Below are positions 21,268-32,171 of a DNA stretch of 64,000 bases, in pieces. The DNA lies in the NCBI GenBank assembly GCA_947561395.2, contig OX387183.1, positions 45,068,890 through 45,132,889 on the forward strand, given 5' to 3'. The first letter of the stretch is position 1, and each line of letters begins with the position of its first letter. Source of the DNA: Buxus sempervirens (lineage: Eukaryota > Streptophyta > Magnoliopsida > Buxales > Buxaceae). Both the position numbers and the translations under genes were made by a program. The notes below the pieces were generated by a model. It was not told the DNA's origin. It ran no database searches and was given only the letters and a program-made list of their open reading frames with translations.

Positions 21268-21543
21268 GTATTAGATGTCGAGCATGAAAAAGATCTTAAT
21301 AGGTCAGATTGGAGCATAAGCTCACTACAGGATAATGATTTAGACGTCATCTTTGATATAGACCAAGATAGGTCTTTAGAATATGAGGATGACTATGAAC
21401 CATTGGAGACTCCACTTGAAATCCAATGCTTTGGAAAGACATGAAAGGGGTCTCCAAGCTAACATTGAGGAAACTGAACCCATTGATATAGGTGAACCAA
21501 CACAACCCAAGATAGTTCAAATCGGTAAAAGCTGTCTCAAACA

Positions 21544-22557
21544 TTGAAGTTGCAAATAACTGAATTTTTAAAATCATATTCTGATGTGTTTGCTTGGTCG
21601 TATGAGGATATGCCCGGGTTAGATACGGACTTGGTTGTACATTGGTTACCCACAAAGTCTGAGGCCACTCCAGTGGAACAAAAACTCAGACGAATGAAGC
21701 CAGAATGGGCTCTGAAAATCAAAGAAGAGGTTACCAAACAGTTGAATGCAGGGTTCTTGCAAGTAACGGAATATCCTGAATGGTTAGCTAACATTGTGCC
21801 AGTGCCAAAGAAAGATGGAAAGGTCAGAATGTGTGTTGACTATAGAGATTTGAACAAGGCCAGCCCAAAGGATGACTTCCCATTGCCCCATATTGATGTT
21901 CTAGTGGATAACACTGCAATGCATTCAATGTTCTCGTTTATGGATGGATTTTCTGGTTACAACCAGATAAGGATGGCACCAGAAGATATGGAAAAGACAT
22001 CCTTCATCACACACTGGGGGACGTACTGCTACCAAGTGATGCCATTCGGACTGAAGAATGCAGGTGCAACCTATCAAAGGGTAATGACTCTGTTATTTCA
22101 TGACATGATACACAAAGAAATGGAGGTGTATGTGGATGACATGATATCAAAGTCAAAAGAATCAGAAAATCATCTAATAAACCTTGGAAAAGTCTTTGAC
22201 AGGCTCAGAAAGTTCAAGCTCAGAATTAATCCAAGCAAATGTGTGTTCGGAGTTACATCTAGAAAACTACTCGGTTTTATTGTTGGAAAGCGGGGAATTG
22301 AAGTTGACCTTGTCAAAGCAAAGGTAATTCTAGAAATGCCTCCACCGTCAACAGAGAAGGAAGTAAGAGGGTTTCTTGGCAGGTTGCAATACATCAGTCG
22401 GTTCATTGCACAGATGACTCCCATATGTGAGCCAATATTTAAATTGCTAAGAAAAGATAATCCAGTGGTCTGGAATGAAGATTGCCAAGAAGCTTTTGAC
22501 AAAATCAAGATGTATCTTATGAATCCGCCGACACTGATACCACCAGTGCCTGGGTGA
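21544..22557 (+). pseudogene. Element B reverse transcriptase (fossil)
   Basis: Contains an N-terminal SDVFAWSYEDMPGLD motif, VPKKDGKVRMCVDYRDLN, MDGFSGYNQIRMAPED, MPFGLKNAGATYQR and the catalytic YVDDM motif at 22126-22140, followed by thumb and RNase H hinge motifs (FLGRLQYISRFI). This is a clear Ty3/gypsy RT of the Tat clade. It copies element RNA to DNA. This part is open but the pol region as a whole is interrupted several times. Confidence 0.93.
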
Positions 22558-22559
22558 CC

Positions 22560-23030
22560 TTTGATCATGTACTTGACAGTCTCAGAAACAGCTATAGGAT
22601 GTGTGCTAGGACAACATGATGAAACAGGAAGAAAAGAACAAGCAATCTACTACTTGAGTAAGAAATTCACTAATTATGAGTCAAAATACTCAATGCTTGA
22701 AAAAATGTGTTGTGCCTTAGTCTAGGCAGCTCCTTAGTCTAGGCAGCTCAAAAGCTTTGGCATTATTTGCTCAGTCATACAGTTCTGCTAATATCAAATT
22801 TGGATCCATTGAGATATATTTTTGAGAAGCCAATCTCAACTGGAAGGGTAGCAAAATGGCAAGTCCTTTTATCTGAGTATGATATTGTCTATACGACAAG
22901 GAAAGCAATAAAAGGACAAGCAGTAGCTGATCATTTGGCAGCACATCCTCTCCCAGATTACCAGCCACTTCTGACTCACTTCCCAGATGAAGATGTGATG
23001 TGCACAGAGTCGACGGAAGAAACGGATGAA
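22560..23030 (+). pseudogene. Element B RNase H (gypsy type) and connection (fossil)
   Basis: Carries the remnant of the ordinary RNase H (AVGCVLGQHD-type, IYYLSKKFTN-type and GRVAKWQVLLSEYDI motifs) that follows RT in all Ty3/gypsy elements. A short direct duplication (CTTAGTCTAGGCAGCTC) is visible near 22717-22750. Fossil with breaks. Confidence 0.75.
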
Positions 23031-23041
23031 CTAAGTGGAGA

Positions 23042-23599
23042 ATGTTTTTTGATGGAGCGGTAAATGTTAATGGAAAGGGAATTGGGGCAGTGTTAGTCTC
23101 CCCAGATGGTGTTCATCACCCAGTAGCAGCAAAACTTCTATTTGACTGCACCAACAATATGGCGGAATACGAAGCTTGTGCGTTGGGTTTGCGAGCAGCA
23201 ATCGAAATGCACATACAAAAGTTGGAGGTATTCGGAGACTCAAGTCTTATCATTTATCAAGTCATGGGAGATTGGAGGACCAGGGATGTAAAACTAGTGC
23301 CGTACCAAGAATTGATCAAAGAATTAGAGGAGCAGATTGAGAAAGTGACATTCAATTATATGCCACGAGACAATAATCAGTTTGCTGATGCCTTGGCAAC
23401 TCCCGCCTCCATGGCAACTATCATAGACAATGCATTTGTGCAACCTCTAGAGATTGAAGTTCGCCATCTACCAGTTTACTGTTTAAGCATCAAGAGGAGT
23501 AAACCAGAGGATGAGCCGTGGTATGCAGACATTGAGAGGTATCTAAAGGACAGAACTTTGCCAGAAAGTGCCACGGCTGCAGAGAAGCGAACAATATAG
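23042..23599 (+). pseudogene. Element B second RNase H (archaeal-type) (fossil)
   Basis: Begins MFFDGAVNVNGKGIGAVLVS and continues NNMAEYEACALGL, GDSSLIIYQ and NQFADALA. The acidic residues in these four motifs (D, E, D, D) form the RNase H active site. This extra archaeal-type RNase H between the usual RNase H and integrase is a known mark of the Tat lineage. It is thought to help remove RNA from the RNA-DNA hybrid. Confidence 0.88.
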
Positions 23600-23635
23600 A
23601 GGCTCGCAGGACAGTATTTTCTCAGTGGAGGCAAA

Positions 23636-24765
23636 GTGTATAAGAAGTCATTCAATGACTCACTACTACTGTGTGTGGAAGAAGAAAAAGCACGAAACTT
23701 GATCAATGAAGTGCACGGAGGTTTGTGCGGTGCACACATGAATGGCCACATGCTTGCAAGAAAGATCCTAAGGATGGGTTACTATTGGATGACGATGGAA
23801 ACAGATTGCTACGCCCATGTCAGGAGATGCCACTTGTGCCAGATTTATGCAGACAACATCTATGCACCGCCAAACACACTGTACTCCATGGCTTCACCTT
23901 GGCCATTTGCAATATGGGGAATTGATATGATAGGACAGATTCATCTGAAAGCTTCTAATGGACACAGATTCATCTTGGTTGCCATCGATTATTTTATGAA
24001 GTGGGTAGAAGCCATGTCTTTTGTGGATGTGAAGAAGTCTCATGTGTTGAAGTTCATCAGAAACAACATCGTTTGCCGTTATGGCATGCCAGAGGCTATC
24101 ATCACTGATAATGCAAAGAATTTGAACAATAAAGACATGGACAAGATGTGTGAAGATCTAAGGATCAGACATTTGAATTCTACAGCTTACTGGCCTAAGA
24201 TGAATGGAGCAATAGAGGCCGCTAACAAGAATCTAAAGAAGATACTGGAGAAAATGGCTGTTACCTACAGATATTGGCATGAGAAGTTGCCTTATGCGCT
24301 GCACGCGTATCGAACATCAATCAGGACTTCAACTGGGGCAACTCCCTTCTCCCTTGTGTATGGAATGGAAGCTGTTCTCCCTGTTGAAGTACAGATTCCT
24401 TCGCTAAGAATTCTGAAGGAAGCCGAGATAAACGATATTGAATGGGAACAATCCAGATTTGACCAACTTCAGCTGTTGGATGAGAAAAGGATAAAGGAAT
24501 TATGTCACAGCCAACTATATCAGCAGAGAGTGGCACGAGCCTATAATAAGAAAGTCAAGCCACGTCATTCAAGGTGGGAGATCTAGTACTCAAAAGGATC
24601 TTTCCCCACCAAGAGGACAATAGAGGAAAATTCAAGCCAAACTACGAAGGACCATTCGTAGTTCATAAGGTTTTGTCCAGGGGAGCATTGATCTTACAAG
24701 AGATGGACGGAGCCATTTTTCCTAAGCCAATAAATGCAGATGCAATCAAGTTGTACTATGCTTGA
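23636..24765 (+). pseudogene. Element B integrase (fossil)
   Basis: Shows the HHCC zinc domain (two His in HGGLCGAH-type context and CHLC at about 23713-23845), the DDE core with IWGIDMIGQ near 23920, AIITDNAKNLNN near 24100 and NGAIEAANKNLKKILEKM near 24205, and the C-terminal part with KPRH and YEGPFVVHKVL near 24640-24665. Integrase inserts the DNA copy and makes the 5-bp target duplication seen at the element ends. Broken near its C-terminal part. Confidence 0.92.
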
Positions 24766-26772
24766 GATCATTCTAATTGAGAAATGAAGAGAGGCCATCT
24801 TTGAACTTTCCTTTAAATAGTAAATCCCTCCAATAAAACCCTAAAATTCTTTCACCCTAGTGAACCCCTTTTGAGCCTTAAATAAAGTTTCTTTCAACCC
24901 TGCACATGTGATCTACTCAGTAAACTGGGGCATTTCGAAAAAAAAAAAATTTAGATTGGGGCAAAGTTTGCCTAGCAAAAGCAAAACTGGGGCAAACAGT
25001 CCCCAATAAAGAAAGAAAGAAAGAAAAAAGAAGCAGCAAGGATGTAAGCCCCCAATAAAAGGGTAGATCACTGTTGAGAACCCAATTAATCAAGCCTTTT
25101 GAGCCATCTACTTTCTTTTCATAACCTGAAACCCTACCTATGTTTCGTATTATTCTCAAGACCTCTTAGATCCCAAAAAGAATGATCTTGGCAACATTTA
25201 GGTCTACACTTGTTGGTGATGACGGAACCCATGGCACTCAAAGAAACCAGACACAAAAAAAAAGTCGAAAAGAACAAAAAGGAATAGAATTCTACTGAAA
25301 GAACAGCACAATGGGAACAAAGCAGAGCAGTAAATGAGTTTGACAGATCCAAAGTGAATTCAATAGAAGCTGAAGGGTTCAGACTAGCGGAATGTGTCTG
25401 AGTCAAAGCTTCACTGGCCCATGATGACAATGATACTGAAAATTCCAAGTATACCAAGTCCCGTTTGACTTTTGGGACAGATCTTTTAAGACTTAAAGCA
25501 CGTGCACACACAGACACATTTGCAATGCTTTGTTTACTTCAGCTTCTACTTTTTTTGAACTTATTGTGCTATTAGCCTCAGTTGACGGGTTCATAACCCC
25601 AATGAAGGCCGCCCACTTCTGCAGTGGACCATGCTTAAAAAAAAAAAGAAAAAAATTAAAAAAATTAATAAAAATAAAAATAAAATAATAAAAATATATT
25701 TTTTACTTCCTAATAAACAATGACTAATTGATCTTCTTTTTCTCAAGAGCAAATAGGCAAAGGGAAAGAGAAGCAAACAAGGGGAATCTGCCACAAAGAA
25801 GATGAGTACACTTAAAGGACACACAAGCTTCTTATCCAAGACCCCACCAGAGAATGTCGAAAAGAAAGCAAGAGAGGTGACACCTTCCTCTACAAATGCC
25901 CAGTGGAGTTTCCTCGTCGAGAAGAAGTGATTACCCAACAGAAGAAGAGTACCAATTGAAGGGAGAGACATTGTCAGAACATGAGAACCTCAGATAGGCG
26001 AAATAACAGCACCATTCTACATAGAGACACACTGGATGAAACAGAATGACAGATGAGAAGGCTCTCATTAAATTCCCAGAAGAATTTTCCTTTAAAAGGG
26101 AGTCTTACAAATCCCAGTGGAGAATCATCAAGGACAATAAAGCTCAGGCAAGCTCGAGACCAAGAGGAGAAGACATGTTTTGAAGATTTAAAGGGCAGTG
26201 AAGGCCCTCATGTAATTTTCATTTTCCCACTTTGGTATCATAGGATTTGAACTAGGATTCGGATTTCCTCGGTGTGCTGGGTAGCAGTGACTCTTAGCCA
26301 AATAGAATTATGGGGTAGTGCACCTACATGGGGGATAAAGAATTTCAAACTTAAAAAAAAAAAATAATAATAATAATAATAAAATAAAATAAAAATAAAA
26401 ATAAAAAAATGATAAAAAAAAGTGAATAAATCTGAAAAGATAAAAGAAGAAGTCAAAAGTCAATGGAACAAACAAGAAGAAAAGAGCATTGTTGAAGCAC
26501 TTTTGCATCAACGCCGAAACAAGTCGGTGAGTCTAAGTCCAATCCATCATTTTCAACTTAAACTAAAAAAGGGGAACAATTCCAAACGCCCAATGGCAAG
26601 GAAATTCATCGGAACTGGGAAGTGAGCCAAAGCAACGTCGAGCTTGCACTAGCGCTTCCGCATCTTTGAAAACATTAAAGGACTTGACTCATTGGTTATG
26701 TCGACAGAAATGCAAAATGCAAAAATAGGGTTCTTTTTATTCTTTGCCATTCATCACCTTGGTGACTCTGAC
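24766..26772 (+). other. Element B 3' untranslated region
   Basis: Two kilobases after integrase without a supported gene. AT- and A-rich tracts (25637-25700, 26350-26420) are present. Two open minus-strand frames exist (25134-25517, 25591-25971) but look like low-complexity shadows. The equivalent region of element A shares scattered similarity. Confidence 0.6.
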
Positions 26773-26785
26773 AAAGAGGGGCAGC
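26773..26785 (+). promoter_or_regulatory. Polypurine tract of element B
   Basis: AAAGAGGGGCAGC directly before the 3' LTR; the same tract precedes the LTR of element A at 51014-51026. Confidence 0.85.
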
Positions 26786-28644
26786 TGTCAGCACCCCATT
26801 TTTGCACTATAAAATTGCCCAAGAAGCATATCTTAACTGGCATATATGTGGGCACGTAAATCGAGGTTTTTATAGTGGACCCGTCTTTTTGAAATAACAA
26901 GCCCATAATAAAGAGAATTCTGAGCCGATTCCGATGCACATGGCAGCCACGTGTACGCCATGGTGGCTGCCATGTAACCAATGATAAATTAAAATTTTGT
27001 GGGGTTGTTTTAGTAAATAAGTAAGTTTCCTAATGGGGTTTCTTATGCAAATAAATAACAAAGTTAATAAAAGATTAAGATTAAAAAAATAATAATAATA
27101 AAAATAAACAAAGAGAAATGAGTTGGACGAATTGGTCCAACTCATATTCTCTTGAGATATTGAAACAAAGCTTAAAAAATACATAAGCCTAATAAAAATG
27201 TGGGACAAAATGGACTTTGACCAAACCTAATTGAATGAGGGTATTTAAGAAAGGAAAAGGAAGAGTTTAGTTGTTTAAGAAGAGGAAGAGGAAGAGTTAA
27301 TTTGTTTAAGAGAGGAAGAGGAAGGGTTAGTTGTTTAAGAAGAGGAAGAGGAAGAGTTAAGGGTTTAAGGGAGGAGGAGAAAAAGTAAGAGAGTTTTTTG
27401 AAAGAAAAAGAAGCAAGTAGGAAGAAGTGGAGAAAAGAAGAGGGACGTCTACTAGCAAGGAGGGAGAAAGGAAAACTGCTGTTCATGACACACCAAGGTT
27501 CCAAGACCTGATTTGAAGTGTCAATCCATAATAGGTGAGTCATTTGTTTAATACATTATATGAGACCTCTTTTTCATTACAATTTTTGAGATAAGATTAC
27601 ATGATTGGTGAGAGACATGTATATATGTTTGATGGGTTTGGGTAATTTTATCATTTAAAAAAAAAACAAAGATATAAAGTTCTAAGTTTTTTTTTCTGCA
27701 TTAGGTTTGCACCTGTTTTCCAGATAAACCAATTTGTTTCACCTAGTTCTAGTTTGATTCAAGTCTGGAATCCTTCATGAGATTTGTGGTATTTCTATTT
27801 TAGTTTAATCTAAAAATATGCTCAAGACCCTACACTATGAGTAGGTATTTTATTTTTAATCTTCTTTGGTTCAGATTTTCAATTGGAAATGTCGAACAGT
27901 AAATTTTGGAGCTTCATATCTCTTAAAAGAAAATGAATTTTTGAAAACTGCTATAGGTTATTTTAGTGCTTAAAGTCATGATTCTAAGGAATCAAATTTC
28001 GCACAATTTGGTTGAGAATTGAGGGAGATATGAATCTTTGAATGTTGATAGCGCAGTAATTCAGGTTGTTTCATTTTTTTGTTTCCTTTGTAAATTAGTA
28101 ATTAGGCCATGGTTAAAAGTAGTTCAGGTGGTCTCATTTTCTTGCCTTGTAAATTAGTAATTAGTTAATCTTGCATGATAAAAACAATAGAAAACAAAAC
28201 AAAACAAAAATAATAAATAATAAGAAAGGGAAAAAGCAAATGAAACAAACATTGAAGCAATGATTCTTTCTTGTGGTTGAAAATGGTATAGCATGGTTTC
28301 ATTTTGTTTATATTGCTTTACTTTCGATGTAATTTTGTGGAGGCCTTGTACATATAGATTAATATTTGTTGTACACTTAAAATGATAAAAAATTAGAAAA
28401 GAAATAAAAAAATTAAAAATAATAAATAAGAGAGCCCATTAAATATCCAACTAATTTAAGGGAACCCATTTCGGTGGGGCAAACCCAGGGTGTTCAAGGA
28501 CTTCCCTGGGTTATAATTGGGTCACTTATCCAAAATCACTGGTGCAGACCAAGAATCAACAAGGTGTCTACCTGCACCATTTCAAGTAGTGGCGACTCCA
28601 TAAAACATGTAACACGTTCTTTCAGCGCGCCCGAGGTGCGCACA
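26786..28644 (+). repeat. Element B 3' LTR
   Basis: Starts TGTCAGCACC, ends GCGCACA and is followed by the CATCC target duplication. Carries the same hairpin, purine array and internal TGGCGACTCC motif (28590-28599) as the 5' LTR. Confidence 0.93.
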
Positions 28645-28649
28645 CATCC
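28645..28649. repeat. Target site duplication of element B (right copy)
   Basis: CATCC, identical to 1609-1613. Confidence 0.95.
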
Positions 28650-29085
28650 CCGAAGGGATACCCATCCACCCTGCGGCTGTCATAGAAGTGCCGCCACCTG
28701 CTCCAGTCGAAGAATCCAAAGAAGAAGATCCATTCATGTATGTTTGAATGATGGAAGGGTGAGACAGCTCGGGAACACCAAGCTGCAGGCCAAGGTCTCC
28801 TCCTCTACCTCCCTATATCCCGCACCCTGGAACTCGTAATGGGCTGAACCGCATGTTCCGTAGCATTCCCCAAGTGCTAGGGCCGGTGCCAGAAGAGATG
28901 TACCATGCAACCTATGGCAAATGGGCACCACCTGCTTACTCCTCCATTGTGCATGGGATACCAACCGGAATACCCATAGTGTTTACACCACCCAGAGTTG
29001 ACCCGGCCAACGAAGTCACCATCGCCTATATGCCGCCCAAGGACGAGATACCAATGCCAATTCCCCTCAGCGAATCATGAGTAAG
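28650..29085 (+). other. Element A spacer (second part)
   Basis: Resumes element A after element B. Coding-like but broken, rich in Pro (a YGKWAPPAYSSIVHG-type stretch near 28910-28955). It ends at the GGTAT target duplication of element C. Confidence 0.55.
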
Positions 29086-29090
29086 GGTAT
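29086..29090. repeat. Target site duplication of element C (left copy)
   Basis: GGTAT, repeated at 39111-39115. Confidence 0.95.
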
Positions 29091-30515
29091 TGTTGTGAAA
29101 ATTCGCAAGTGCACGAAATCGTAACAAGTAATATAATGATGAAAAGAATGTCGAACCCACAAGGACTATTTACCTATTAGCTATCGAAATTGTTCTAATT
29201 CTAAATTATTTGAAAATCAACAAAAGTGGGATGTTTTGAATTTGAAAAATTAAAAACAATAAAAATTGAATCGAAAAATAAGGACTTGACCAAACACTTA
29301 AAAATAAGGATATTTCACCCAAGAAGAAAACACTAAGGCATCCGATTCGTCAAACCAATCCAATTCCAAATCCTAACCGAGCAATTAATCAATTATTATC
29401 CTATTTGACGGTGAAATATTTTAAATATATCTAAAACCCTCTCTCGAGTAGAATTAGAATTACCCAACATGCAATAACCCGCGATATGCTTATGCGAATT
29501 TAAAAGCAATTGAGTACATTAAGATTAATAATATCCAACAAAAACAAACCGCACGAATCACGTTGGCACATTTCTGTCTTTCGTTCAATTCATGGCATAC
29601 ATCAAACGAAGCTAAACTACATGCATCATCTCTCAAATTAACATGCACAACAAATCATTCAACTATTAGCCAGATAATTGAAAGCATTAAACTTAACGAT
29701 GTATACTCAAAAAGAATAATAAAATCATGAGTACATAGAAGTAGGATTCAGAATTGTCATGGAGAGATTACATCGGAGCCTTAGCAATAGAAATTAGCTC
29801 ATAATTGAATCCAAACAAACTATAAAATCTCTGAAATTCATAATGAAAATTGGACAAAGAGAAGATGAGAAAGTTAAGAGGGAAATTGTATGTAGATAGA
29901 GAATTATAGTTATCGACAAACTCCAATTCAGCCTCTGTTTTCTTCTTCTTCCTCCAAGCTTCCAATCCTCTCCAATGGTGAAAAACTCCTCTCTTCTAAG
30001 CTCTGGTCGTCCTCCTCTCTTGTGTCTCTCTTATATAAAATTTCCTTCCTTGCTTTAAAAGCCCCTTTTACTTCTTTTCCAAAACTGAATTTTGAAGATA
30101 GCTGTTTTCCGTTTTTGATATTAATGCTCACGTTTCTCCATCAAGATGACTGTTTTTGGGAAAGTCTTCAACATTAAATTTGTAGGGCCTTCTCTTAGCT
30201 TTCCATAGACACCAAGATTGCCCTTATTGGAGCTCTCTAGCTCAAGTTATGCTAAAAATACTGAAGGATGTTTCTGGAACTCGGGAAATTAAAGTTTCCT
30301 ATTCTCTTGATGAAGAGAATTTTGGTTCATTCGAAAATTCTGAGAATATCTTGTAGATCCCCTCCTCAATCTCTTGACTCTTTCAATTTATTTATTCCTA
30401 AACAACAATAAACAAAAATACATAAAAACTCTAATAAATAGGCAAATTAAACACCAACTAGCATAAAATTAAGGGTAAACATATGACAAAACATGTATAA
30501 AATTTAGGCACATCA
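29091..30515 (-). repeat. Element C 3' LTR
   Basis: Because C lies on the - strand this left copy is the 3' LTR. Ends are TGTTGTGAAA and GGCACATCA as read on the + strand. A TATA-like CTTATATAAAA stretch at 30029-30039 (read on the - strand as TTTTATATAAG) fits a minus-strand promoter. Confidence 0.95.
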
Positions 30516-30530
30516 AATACCCCCAAACTT
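30516..30530 (-). promoter_or_regulatory. Polypurine tract of element C
   Basis: On the - strand AAGTTTGGGGGTATT directly precedes the 3' LTR. A hairpin TTTGCT/AGCAAA with an AGGAC-containing loop (30535-30554) lies just upstream of it. Confidence 0.85.
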
Positions 30531-32171
30531 AAGATTTGCTAGTCCTCGAGCAAAAGAAATGAAACAAGAAAACAAAAAAAAAATTTGTATTGATTCTGCT
30601 TGAGTCACAAAACATGCCTCAAAGATGTCACATAGTCTATAGCACAAGGAAAACTTTAAATATTGCTAATGTGTAGAATTTCAAATCAAATACCAATATC
30701 ATCTCATTCATGATTCCTTCAATGTGTTTGTGTGCATCACCTTTTACCCATAACCATTCACCACTTTGATTGGTTTAAGAAATCATATAAACATTTTGCA
30801 GATCTCTTTTGATGAAACATAAACTCCATAAGCTTGCTTGTCATATCACTCTCCACTAATGTAGACTAACATCACACCAAAGATCATTAGGACTTTATTA
30901 AGCTTGTAACATGCGGCTAGGGTGACGGTATGGTAACAGATAGTGTTATGGCTCAAAAACACCCTAAGCACATGAATCATTCCAAAATCCTTGTAGAGCT
31001 AATTGTCCCACCAAAAGTTGTATCACGAAGCTGGTTTTCGACTTTCTCTTGTTACACCTTCTGCTTTTCTAGTTCACCATTTAATTCAGCTTTCTCCTGT
31101 TTTCAATTTTTTTTTCTGTAATTTTTTTTTTTAACTTTCTCTTGCTACACCCCCAAACTTGTTTCTTTCTTTTATGAGCAAGGGGTGTAGTACCCTCTTC
31201 TTCTTTTAATGAACAATGTTGAAACTTCATCCTTCCTCTATACAGTAGCTCATCTCATAACATTTCTTAAAATGATCATGTGCTTGTGGTGCAACAGGTA
31301 GACAAAATTAGAAAGTTAAGCTAGTATGTGGTTGACAAAGAAAAGGTGTAATCAGGCTCAAATGGGGTCTACTATGGATAAACCAATGTCAGGTAGGTTT
31401 GAAAAGCTCAAACGGCCCAAAGAATGGCCTAAATCCTTTCCATAGCATGGTGGAGTCTAGGATTTCGCCTCAAGTGTTAATCAAGCAAGTTCTAGAGTTT
31501 ACTGAGATCATAGGAATTTTCTAGATTTACAAAAACTTTCTCAAGGTAAGCAAAACAGATATGTGCTCTAGGCGATGTGCTCAGAGTGTTCAAAAGAATC
31601 ATAAATAAGATAAAACCAACACAAGATTCAAGCATCCAAACAAAAACAAAATTTATCACTTTCCAAACACCATGTTTAGTTCAATCAAATTTTATCATGG
31701 GCTTTTGGTCATCAAACCTCATCAATACGTTTTTTTTTTTTTTTTGGAACTAAATAAGAAAAAAAAAATCATATAAGAAAAACAAAAGAAAACAAGTTCA
31801 CAAGTGTGACTCCCCCAAACTTAGTATGTGCATTGTCCTCAATGTGCAACAATGAAAGCCAACATAGAGTAAAAAGAAACTTCCCTAAACACTGGTGGAG
31901 ACGGATCAAGCTTCCTCTCCCTTAGCATCGTAATCAACACGTTTAGGTTCTGGAGCAAGGAAGTGAGGAACAGTGTCATTGCCACACCTATGTAAAAGAA
32001 CTAAAATTAGAACACAACCAAAACACTTGAGGAATAAAAATTAAAATTAAAATTCAAAACAAAACAGAACAAGAGATATTGAAATTAACAAAATCAAATG
32101 TTTAGAATGCTTGGGTTGCCTCCCAAGAAGCGCTTAATTATAGTCTTTAGCTTGACTTTTCCTTCTTTGAA
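30531..32171 (-). other. Element C 3' non-coding region with extra polypurine-like copies
   Basis: About 1.6 kb after the gag-pol stop. I find no ORF that could be an envelope-like protein. Two more AAGTTTGGGGG copies are present at 31150-31160 and 31812-31822 (- strand). A run of T at about 31731-31745 and a conserved-looking GGTTGCCTCCCAAGAAGCGC segment (32114-32133) lie near the gag-pol end. Confidence 0.65.

Larger units (their letters stand above)
1614..28644 (+). mobile_element. Element B: Ty3/gypsy Tat (Ogre-like) LTR retrotransposon, broken, carries a CACTA insertion
   Basis: About 17.7 kb once the 9.3-kb CACTA insertion is set aside. Order: LTR (1614-3454), primer site, long leader, ORF1 with a plant-mobile-domain-like protein, repeat-rich spacer, gag, protease with G-patch, spacer ORF, RT, RNase H, archaeal-type RNase H, integrase, about 2 kb of 3' untranslated DNA, purine tract, LTR (26786-28644). 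An extra ORF before gag, two RNase H domains and large size are the known marks of the Tat/Ogre group; that group is also known to splice between protease and RT. The two LTRs differ by roughly 3% substitutions by eye plus two length differences of about 100 bp, suggesting an age of order 1-2 million years under commonly used rates. It has about eight to ten breaks besides the CACTA insertion. Confidence 0.93.

Noticed and set aside
25134-25971. Two minus-strand frames of about 126 codons in the 3' region of B
   Set aside because: Rich in Leu, Phe and Ser with no domain. A similar stretch is seen antisense in A at 43596-43928, but DNA similarity of related elements explains it.
30531-32171. 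Possible env-like gene in element C
   Set aside because: No long open frame on the minus strand and no signal or membrane motif.
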